From an uncultured bacterium (GTDB lineage: Bacteria; Planctomycetota; UBA1135; GCA-002748355): a stretch of 42,651 bases of DNA. Of the stretch, positions 34,357 to 40,984 are shown in pieces; the stretch's first letter is position 1, and each line of letters begins with the position of its first letter. The translations under genes and the position numbers were made by a program. The stretch spans positions 1 to 42,651 of the forward strand of contig CALLZN010000372.1 of NCBI GenBank assembly GCA_937858895.1, written 5' to 3'. The notes under the pieces were generated by a model that saw only the letters and a list, made by a program, of their open reading frames with translations, was not told where the DNA came from and did not search any database.

Positions 34357-34379
34357 CGGGAGATCTCCCCGTTTTTTTT
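34357..34379 (+). terminator. intrinsic-type terminator on plus strand
   Basis: CGGGAGATCTCCCCG (34357-34371), containing the palindrome GGGAGATCTCCC, forms a hairpin followed directly by eight T (34372-34379). This is the best intrinsic terminator in the window, but it works only for plus-strand transcription, whereas both flanking genes are read on the minus strand. Confidence 0.6.
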
Positions 34380-34395
34380 CTCGGCCCATGTCGGC

Positions 34396-36393
34396 TCAGC
34401 GATGCCGCCGCTGTCCTGGCCGAGGAAGGACGCGCCCGCTCAGGGCTTCGGCAATGTGTGCGTGGAGGTCAGCTTCGCGTGGGCGCTCGGGCGGGACGGT
34501 GCGGTAGAGCTTTGCGAGTTCGAAGTGCACCCAGAATTCATCGCGATTGGAGACGACGACCGCCTCGAGGTAGGTGCGCGCGTCGAGCGGCGCGACCAGG
34601 GCGAGGGTCTTCGCATAGAGCAGCGCGCTGCGGGCGCTCGTCGCTGCTGGGTCGAAGGTCGGACGTAGCTTGGTCAAGCCTTCGACGTCGAGCGCGCGCG
34701 CGAGCGTCCGCACTTCGACGTGCGAGGGGACGGGGTCGAGGGCATCTGCGACCTCGAAGAACTTGCGCCAGCCCGCCTCGGGCCGCTGCGCAGCGAGGCT
34801 GGCGCCCCAGTCCTCGAAGGCGAGGGCGACTGCGTTGGCTGGGGCGATCTTCGCGCACGCGGCGACGATCTCTTCCAGCGTATGCTCACGGGGACGAAGC
34901 TCGTAGTCGGCGAAGCAGCGCTCATACTCATGGAACTTGCGCGGACCGGGGTTCGGGTCGGCGCGGATGCGCTCGAGGCGTTCAACGACCTCGTCCTGCC
35001 GCGCGCGCGCCTCGAGCTCGACTCGAAAAGCGCGAATGCCAGCGAGAACGTCTTCGCTCGCGCTCGCCGCGACGGCGCTCGCTTCGGCACTGCGCAGCCG
35101 TTCCATGGCCGCGCGGAAATCGCCGGCTGCGAGCAAAGCATCGGCCTCCTGTCGCGCGACCGCGCTGTCGCGTTCGAGGCGTGCGTACTGACGGCTGCGC
35201 CACAAGAAGAAGCTCGAAACGAGGGTCACGACGAGGAAGCCCGTGCTCGCGAGCGCGAGCGTAAGACGGCGTGAGCGTCGCTCGGCGACGAGGCTCGCCC
35301 TCGTTGAAGCGGCTTCGATCTCGGCCTCGCGCGCGCGAGCTGCGAGCCGCTCGAGGTAGGACTCGATTCTGTGCCGCAAGTCGTCAGCGCTCGCCAAGCG
35401 CTGGGCCTGGTCGCTGTGCAGGCAGGCGCGGGCGAGCGCCAGGAGCTCGGGGTCGGCGTCGACTTCCGCGAGGCGGGCGTCGACGCTCTCCATGCGCAGG
35501 TCCTTCGCCGCGCTCAGTGCGCTGTTGCCACTGTGCAGCGGCTGGCCGCTCAAGATTTCGAGCAAGATCGAGCCGAGGGCGAAGACATCCGACCGCGCGT
35601 CGACCGCCGCGATGTCGCCGCGCGCCTGCTCCGGCGCCATGTAGGCGGGCGTGCCGAGGGCAGAGCCGACGAGGGTTGCATCGAGGTTCGTCGCATCGTC
35701 AGCGGTGCTGCCCTGGTGCTCGTGATCTTCGATGTCGATGTCTATCTCGATGTCGTTGCTGTCCCGCGCGGCTTTGTGCTTGGCCAGGCCCCAGTCCATG
35801 ACGAGGACCTCGCCGTAGTCGCCGACCATGATGTTCTTTGGTTTCAAGTCGCGGTGCAGCACGGCGTTCGCGTGCGCATAGGCGACGCAGCGGCACACTT
35901 GCAGAAACGTCGTCAAGTGCGTGTGCAAGTCGTCGCTCAGATCGTCGCGTGCTGCGAGCACGTCGGCGAAGCTACGGCCCGAGACGAGCTTCATCGTGAA
36001 CCACGGCAGCTCGTGCCCGTCGAGGCCGAGGTCGTAGATCGGCACGACGCCGGGGTGTTGCAACTGCGAAGTAATGCGCGCTTCGGTGACGAAGCGCCGA
36101 CGCGCCGTGCGGCTCGCGGCGTAGCGTTCCTGCAGGATCTTGATCGCGACGTCACGCCCGAGGACGGAGTCGTGGGCGCGCAGGACGATGCCGATGCCTC
36201 CGCGGGCGACTTCGCCGCGCACGTCGAGGCGCGCGGGCAGCTCGGGTTGACCGGCCTCGAGGGCCTCGGTCTCGCTGTCGGTGAAAGCCCAGGCGAGGCC
36301 ACTGTCAAGGAGGCCACCTTCGAGGAGGCCACTGTCAAGGAGGCCGTCGTCGTCTTGGGGCGCGGCGGCTGCCCCGCTGTCTTTCGACTTCAT
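34396..36393 (-). CDS. membrane Ser/Thr protein kinase (Hanks type)
   Basis: A 665-residue transmembrane kinase. The catalytic domain (~55-345) has the Gly loop RGGIG, VAIK (Lys85), HRDLKPKN (Asp182), DWG in place of DFG (200-202) and the APE motif in YMAPEQA (~251-257). An acidic insertion (NDIEIDIDIEDHEHQ) sits in the activation segment. A single membrane helix (~377-398, LTLALASTGFLVVTLVSSFFLW) is followed by ~265 helical residues outside the cytoplasm, possibly a sensor. A Leu/Gly repeat (LLDSG, LLEGG) lies at residues 18-32. It overlaps the sigma-factor gene by 4 bp, a pairing common in Planctomycetota, so the kinase may control the sigma factor. Confidence 0.92.
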   Translation of the reverse strand: MKSKDSGAAAAPQDDDGLLDSGLLEGGLLDSGLAWAFTDSETEALEAGQPELPARLDVRGEVARGGIGIVLRAHDSVLGRDVAIKILQERYAASRTARRRFVTEARITSQLQHPGVVPIYDLGLDGHELPWFTMKLVSGRSFADVLAARDDLSDDLHTHLTTFLQVCRCVAYAHANAVLHRDLKPKNIMVGDYGEVLVMDWGLAKHKAARDSNDIEIDIDIEDHEHQGSTADDATNLDATLVGSALGTPAYMAPEQARGDIAAVDARSDVFALGSILLEILSGQPLHSGNSALSAAKDLRMESVDARLAEVDADPELLALARACLHSDQAQRLASADDLRHRIESYLERLAARAREAEIEAASTRASLVAERRSRRLTLALASTGFLVVTLVSSFFLWRSRQYARLERDSAVARQEADALLAAGDFRAAMERLRSAEASAVAASASEDVLAGIRAFRVELEARARQDEVVERLERIRADPNPGPRKFHEYERCFADYELRPREHTLEEIVAACAKIAPANAVALAFEDWGASLAAQRPEAGWRKFFEVADALDPVPSHVEVRTLARALDVEGLTKLRPTFDPAATSARSALLYAKTLALVAPLDARTYLEAVVVSNRDEFWVHFELAKLYRTVPPERPREADLHAHIAEALSGRVLPRPGQRRHR
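36295..36354 (-). repeat. 15-bp tandem repeat in kinase N-terminus
   Basis: Four adjacent 15-bp units starting GAGGCC on the plus strand; units one and three are identical (GAGGCCACTGTCAAG). They encode consecutive five-residue LLxxG units ahead of the kinase domain, so copy number could change without a frameshift. Confidence 0.75.
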
Positions 36394-37160
36394 GAGGGTC
36401 TCCGCATTTGTAGGCCCGTGGCCAAGAGATCGAGCAAGTCGCGGCAGCGCTGTTCGATGGCTTCCGTGTCGCCGATGCCGTCCGAGGCGACCTCGTCACG
36501 AAGCGCGCGCTTGAACTCCGCGCGGGCTCTTGCGTACTCGTGGTGTGCGTGGGCGGTTTCCAAGTCGAGGACGCGTGCGATGTCGCGGATCGGCAAGCCG
36601 TCTTGGAAGCGCAGACGCAGGATCTCGACGCGCTGAAGAGCCGCCGCGCCTGCATGCGACGCGCGATCTTCGAGGCGCAGCCGCGCGCGGCGCATGACCG
36701 CGATCGCCCACTCGCGATCGAAGACGCGCGACAGGGCCGTGTCATCACTCGGCCAAGCGTCGAAGCCGACCGAGCCAGGGTCGAAGCGCAGGTCGCCCTC
36801 GCGCATCGCCTTCGCTTCGTGCCGCAGAGCGATGTTCTTGGTCACGCCGAACAGGTAGGCGCTGAAGTCGCGCGCCTTGCTAGGGTCGTGGCGCAGCAAG
36901 GCGCCGTTGTCCTTGAAGAGGTCGACGAAGACCTCTTGCACGGCATCGTCGACATGGTCGGCGAGCGGCCCCTGGCGCCAACGCTTGCGCAAGAAGGCGC
37001 GAACGACCGCGAGGTAGCGCGACGCGAGCTCTTCTCGCGCACGTGGTGCGCCGCGCTTGGCATCCTCGATGAGGGCGTGGCAAGTCTCTAATGGATGCCG
37101 CTGATCTCCGGAAGGCGGATCGCCGGGCAGAGACTCGCTGGGATCGATGACGTTTGTCAC
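36390..37160 (-). CDS. ECF-like RNA polymerase sigma factor
   Basis: A 256-residue sigma-70 family protein. Region 2 is at about residues 45-115 (LASRYLAVVRAFLRKRW, DHVDDAVQEVFVDLF, DFSAYLFGVTKNIALRH). Region 4 is at ~170-215 (RVEILRLRFQDGLPIRDIARVL), a helix-turn-helix recognising the -35 element. The ~30-residue tail after it is extra. The GTG start at 37160 has no visible Shine-Dalgarno. It overlaps the kinase start by 4 bp (ATGA), so the two are translationally coupled. No anti-sigma gene is adjacent; the kinase probably fills that role, by inference from other ECF-kinase pairs. Confidence 0.85.
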   Translation of the reverse strand: MTNVIDPSESLPGDPPSGDQRHPLETCHALIEDAKRGAPRAREELASRYLAVVRAFLRKRWRQGPLADHVDDAVQEVFVDLFKDNGALLRHDPSKARDFSAYLFGVTKNIALRHEAKAMREGDLRFDPGSVGFDAWPSDDTALSRVFDREWAIAVMRRARLRLEDRASHAGAAALQRVEILRLRFQDGLPIRDIARVLDLETAHAHHEYARARAEFKRALRDEVASDGIGDTEAIEQRCRDLLDLLATGLQMRRPS

Positions 37161-37196
37161 AGCGAGGACACAGCCACGACGCGCACGAGTCGGGGT

Positions 37197-38279
37197 TCAG
37201 GGATTGAGCTTGATGACGAGGCCGTTGGCGTAGGTATTCGCGATCGTCGTTGCAGCGTCCGGGTCCCCGGTCGTGCGCATTCGAATGATGCCGAGGTTCT
37301 GTGCGATAGCGCCAGCGCCGATCCCGTTCTCGAAACCCCTGGTCGTGATGACGCCTGGGCCGTTCGCTGCCACGTCCACGAAGACTACTTGGCTATAGAA
37401 GGAGACGCGGTGGAGGTTCGGGTCGTTCGGAAGCGGGAACACGATGTTGAGATCGCCAGCGGCATCGGTCAGGCCCGGAATCAAGAGAAGCGGGTCGTTG
37501 ACGAGGTTGCAGGACGTTCCCGGGATCGTGGCGTTGATCGCTGTCGCTCCGATCGAAAGGATGCCCGGGATCGACGGTAAGAAGGAGCGACCGATGAGCG
37601 TCGCATTGGACGAGCCGACGAAGAGCTTGTTCGTCGGTACTTCGTGTTCGACGACTTTGTTTGCGTTGTTGTTGCAGCCGGCGTAGGCGCCGTTCTCAAC
37701 CGAGTAGCCATTGCCACGAACCGAGAGGTCAGAGGCGAAGTCGAAGGGGTAGCCGCCTTGTGACGTGTAGCACCTCGTTTCGATCGTCAGCGAGTTCGCG
37801 CTGGTGCCGCTCCAGAGAAAGAACGTCGCGCTGTCGAAGGGAAAGGAGATGTCGAAGATCTTCAACTCGTCCAGGGTCGTCCCCGAATTCGGGTAGTTGA
37901 CGACCTTGCGCGTGAAGACCGTCTTGACGCTCGCTGCATCGAAGTTGCCGTCGAAGGTCGTCGCCGGCGTTTGGCTCGTCACGCCGTTCGGCGCGACGCC
38001 GATGCGCAACATGACCTCCGTCGATGCCGCAGGCCTGTTGAAGCCGAAGGACTGAAGCGTCGGCCGGTAGGCGAGTCCTCGCGCGAGGAGCGTCTTCGTC
38101 GACGTGAAGGTCCATGTGTCATGGATCTGCATGTACCGCATGGGGGCCGTCGCGTATGGCCACACGTTGTTGGAGTTGACCTGGCCGAGGGCGTAGCTCG
38201 GCGAGTAGGTCGACACGAGTTGTGCGGCGAGCGACGAACCGGTGAGAGCCACCGCCAATAGAGAGACAGCCTTGCGCAT
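37197..38279 (-). CDS. secreted protein with shared C-terminal domain
   Basis: A 360-residue exported protein with a clean signal peptide (MRKAVSLLAVALTGSSLAAQ). The main body is a beta-rich domain of unknown function, Asn/Thr/Ser-rich (LGQVNSNNVWPYATAPMRYMQ, YTSQGGYPFDFASDLSVRG). Near residue 275 begins a version of the common C-terminal domain (DLNIVFPLPNDPNLHRVSFYSQ) with a ~40-residue insertion before the final TYANGLVIKL. AAGGA sits about nine bases before the ATG. It follows the sigma factor-kinase pair and may be a target of that signalling, but nothing in the sequence proves it. Confidence 0.75.
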   Translation of the reverse strand: MRKAVSLLAVALTGSSLAAQLVSTYSPSYALGQVNSNNVWPYATAPMRYMQIHDTWTFTSTKTLLARGLAYRPTLQSFGFNRPAASTEVMLRIGVAPNGVTSQTPATTFDGNFDAASVKTVFTRKVVNYPNSGTTLDELKIFDISFPFDSATFFLWSGTSANSLTIETRCYTSQGGYPFDFASDLSVRGNGYSVENGAYAGCNNNANKVVEHEVPTNKLFVGSSNATLIGRSFLPSIPGILSIGATAINATIPGTSCNLVNDPLLLIPGLTDAAGDLNIVFPLPNDPNLHRVSFYSQVVFVDVAANGPGVITTRGFENGIGAGAIAQNLGIIRMRTTGDPDAATTIANTYANGLVIKLNP

Positions 38280-38368
38280 TGGACGAGTTCCTTGTTGTCG
38301 GAGATTCGACTACGGCACGATAGCACAGCCGTCACTCGCCGCACGTGCCCCTGCCGTGCTTTCATCTT

Positions 38369-39193
38369 TCAGATCGAATCGAGACCTTCGATCGACCAAC
38401 CTCGGCGGGGAGCGCGCGCGTGCTTGCAGCGCGCGAGGCCAATCGTATGCAGACTGGCTGCGCCGATCCTCGTGGCCTCGTCGAGGCGGTGGTAGGGCAG
38501 GATCGCGAAGTGCATCGGCAGCGCGCGCAACAACTCGACGAGGGCTTCGTTTTCGCCGCCGCTGTCGTGGACGACGCCCGGGAAGTCCATGCCCTTGCCG
38601 ACGAGGGCATAAGCCGCGACGGCGCCGTCGGCGTCGAGGACCCAGGCGTCGAGGCGTGGGATGCGCAAGGCCGCGGCGAAGTCGATTGCTTCGCGATCGA
38701 CGCGACTCGGCTTGCAGTCGTGGATGCGGGCCACATGGGCAAGGTCGGCTTCGCGCATCGGCCGGATACGCTGCTGCGGCAAGCTCGGGTCGGGGCGCAC
38801 CCAGAGCTCGCTTCCCCAAGTCTCGAAGCCGAAGTGGGCATAAAAGCGCCGCCGCTGACTCCACAGCAGTAAGACTTCGCAGTCCGAAGCTTCGAAGTCG
38901 TCGACGACGGCCTCGAGCAAACGCCGCCCCAAACCCATGCCGCGTTGCCCTGGGTCGACGACGACCGAGCCGACACAGCGGATGCGCGTGGCGGCTCCCG
39001 CGTCGCGGTGCACGAGGTCGAGGACGGCCGCGTGCGCGAGCAAGCCAGCGTCGCTGACGAGGCAGAGAGACTGTGCCTTCGACGCGGCGCCGAAGACGCG
39101 TGGATACTCGGCGGCGAGCGACCATGAGTCTGGTCCGCGCAGCCATGCATCGATGTGTGACAAGTAGGGCAGCGACGCCGACGCGTGCGTCAT
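38369..39193 (-). CDS. GNAT-family N-acetyltransferase
   Basis: A 274-residue protein. Its N-terminal half is a GNAT domain with the acetyl-CoA loop VVVDPGQRGMGLGRRLLEAV (R/Q-x-x-G-x-G/A) and the later strand SQRRRFYAHFGFETWG. A second half of about 120 residues has a similar fold in degenerate form (IRPMREADLAHVARIHD), as in tandem-GNAT proteins. The ATG at 39193 has GGAAG upstream; a GTG at 39241, overlapping the preceding stop by GTGA, would add 16 residues. It is the last gene of the flagellar operon; a role in modifying flagellin or another protein is conjecture. Confidence 0.8.
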   Translation of the reverse strand: MTHASASLPYLSHIDAWLRGPDSWSLAAEYPRVFGAASKAQSLCLVSDAGLLAHAAVLDLVHRDAGAATRIRCVGSVVVDPGQRGMGLGRRLLEAVVDDFEASDCEVLLLWSQRRRFYAHFGFETWGSELWVRPDPSLPQQRIRPMREADLAHVARIHDCKPSRVDREAIDFAAALRIPRLDAWVLDADGAVAAYALVGKGMDFPGVVHDSGGENEALVELLRALPMHFAILPYHRLDEATRIGAASLHTIGLARCKHARAPRRGWSIEGLDSI

Positions 39194-39237
39194 GACTTCG
39201 ACGCTTCCACTGGTCGTAGGTGCTGCCGTAGCGCAGT

Positions 39238-39519
39238 TCACCCGTCGATCCTCGCGCGCAGCGCTTCCTCGAGGCGGTCGCCGAAGGCGCGTGTCTCTTC
39301 GTAGAGCGCGTCCGCGCTGCGGAGGCCGTCGCCGAGGTTCTCGAGCGAGGCGGTATCGCCGGTCTGCCGCAGGCGCTCGAGCGACTCGAGCAGGCTCGCG
39401 AAGCTCGGCGCGTCGGTGCCGCGGGCTTCGCCGCTCGCCTCGTCGACCTTGGGTCGAACGGCGTCGACAAAGGACTTGGCGAGGGTCTGGACTCGGAAGT
39501 CGATCGCGTTGGGATCCAT
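39238..39519 (-). CDS. small protein in flagellar operon, function unknown
   Basis: A 93-residue helical, acidic protein (PSFASLLESLERLRQTGDTASLENLGDG) without signal peptide or membrane segment. It lies 25 bp after flgL, and its stop overlaps a possible GTG start of the acetyltransferase. Size, position and helicity would fit a flagellar chaperone (the FlgN/FliT/FliS type), but no motif supports that, so it remains hypothetical. Confidence 0.6.
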   Translation of the reverse strand: MDPNAIDFRVQTLAKSFVDAVRPKVDEASGEARGTDAPSFASLLESLERLRQTGDTASLENLGDGLRSADALYEETRAFGDRLEEALRARIDG

Positions 39520-39544
39520 GCCTTGATCTGTGCCTCAGAGCGCT

Positions 39545-40963
39545 TCAGCGAATGTAGTCCAAGAGTGTCCGCTGAATGACGCGCGAGCCGACCTGCAGCG
39601 ATGCTTGGTAGCTCGTGTCCGCCTGCGTCATGCGCAGGATGGTCTCGGCCAAGTCGACATCCTGCTCGCGGCTCAGCGACTCGAGGAGCGTCACTTCGAG
39701 GCTGTTCATGCGAGCCTTGGTGAGCTGCATCTGGGCACCGCGCGCGCCGACGTCGCGCAAGCTCTCGAGGACGATCTCGGCCGCGGCGTCGATGTCGCTG
39801 ATCAATTCGGTGATGCGCTGCGTCGTGACGGTTGCGCCGAGGCCGTCCTTGTCGCCGAGCAGGTCGCGCAGCGCCGTCAAACTATTGAACGGATCGAAGG
39901 TGCCTTGGAAGCGCACGTCCGTCATGCCAGCGCCGACGATGCCGACCGAAGAGACATTGACGACCTCGCCCGAGAGGGCGTGCGTCAACTGCTGGTTCGT
40001 CGAGGCGAAGTCGATGTTCGTCCAGGTTTGCCCTTCATCGAAGGTCATGCGACCGTCCGAGCGAAGCGTGCCCGTGAGCGTCGCCGGCGTCCAAGCCGAC
40101 ATGTCCAAGAAGACGCTGTGGCCGTTCGCTGTCTTGACCTCGAGGTTGCTGCTCGTGTTGTCGAAGTTTGTCGGTGCTCCACCGCCGACGCGAATCGTCT
40201 GGGGCGGGCCGGTCGTGACCTCGTAGGCGAGGTCGCCGAGCGCTGTCGTCGCGCCCGACCCCACGGCCATGCCGGCTGGCAGGCCGGACAGGGCCGTGTG
40301 CTCGAGCAAGATGCGACCGCGGCCCGTGCCACTATCACTCCCAGTGCCTGCTGAGAGCCCGCTCTTGCCGAGGTAGAGCGTCTCACCGCGCGCGCGCGGC
40401 ATGAAGTGCCGTCGCCCCGAACTCGTGAGGATGGTCTCTGTACCTGGCGCTACCTCGATCGAGACTTCGTCGTCGGTGCCGCGATAGCGCACAAACGTGT
40501 TTCCGCCCTCTTCGACGAGCTCGAAGGGTTGACTCGAGGTCGCCGTTCCCGAGAAGAGGAAGCGATCGCCGAGCTTGGAGTTGGCGATGCCGACGATCTG
40601 TCTGAGGATCTGGTCTACGGCGGCGCCCAGGTTCGCGCGATCGCTCTTGCTGAGCGTGCCGTTGGCGCCTTGAACCGCGATGCGCTTCGCCTCCGCCATG
40701 AGGCTGCTGACCTCTTCGAGGCTCGCCGAGGCGGTCGTGAACGTCTCGTCCGCGATCTCGGTGTTTTCTATGTAGCGTTGAATATCAGCGACGTCCTTCT
40801 CGAGTGGCAAGATGCGCAGGAAGGACGCCGGGTCGTCCGACGGTCGATTGATGCGCTTGCCGGTCGAGAGCTGCTCGCGAAACACATGGAGATTGAGGGC
40901 ATTGGAGCGGATGTCACGCTGTGCCCAATTCATCAACATGCCTTGTGTGATTCTGAGTCCCAT
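39545..40963 (-). CDS. flgL: flagellar hook-filament junction protein FlgL
   Basis: A 472-residue flagellin-like protein. The N-terminal D0/D1 helices (MGLRITQGMLMNWAQRDIRS, QLSTGKRINRPSDDPASF) and C-terminal helix (TQADTSYQASLQVGSRVIQRTLLDYI) are those of FlgL/HAP3, which caps the hook-filament junction. Enteric FlgL is about 317 residues, so the central ~150 residues (strand-rich, GTETILTSSGRRHF.. LSGLPAGMAVGSG) are an insertion in the surface-exposed domain. It follows flgK by 21 bp. It is exported by the flagellar type III system, with no Sec signal as expected. Confidence 0.92.
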   Translation of the reverse strand: MGLRITQGMLMNWAQRDIRSNALNLHVFREQLSTGKRINRPSDDPASFLRILPLEKDVADIQRYIENTEIADETFTTASASLEEVSSLMAEAKRIAVQGANGTLSKSDRANLGAAVDQILRQIVGIANSKLGDRFLFSGTATSSQPFELVEEGGNTFVRYRGTDDEVSIEVAPGTETILTSSGRRHFMPRARGETLYLGKSGLSAGTGSDSGTGRGRILLEHTALSGLPAGMAVGSGATTALGDLAYEVTTGPPQTIRVGGGAPTNFDNTSSNLEVKTANGHSVFLDMSAWTPATLTGTLRSDGRMTFDEGQTWTNIDFASTNQQLTHALSGEVVNVSSVGIVGAGMTDVRFQGTFDPFNSLTALRDLLGDKDGLGATVTTQRITELISDIDAAAEIVLESLRDVGARGAQMQLTKARMNSLEVTLLESLSREQDVDLAETILRMTQADTSYQASLQVGSRVIQRTLLDYIR

Positions 40964-40984
40964 GGCTATGCGTCGACTCGGGTA

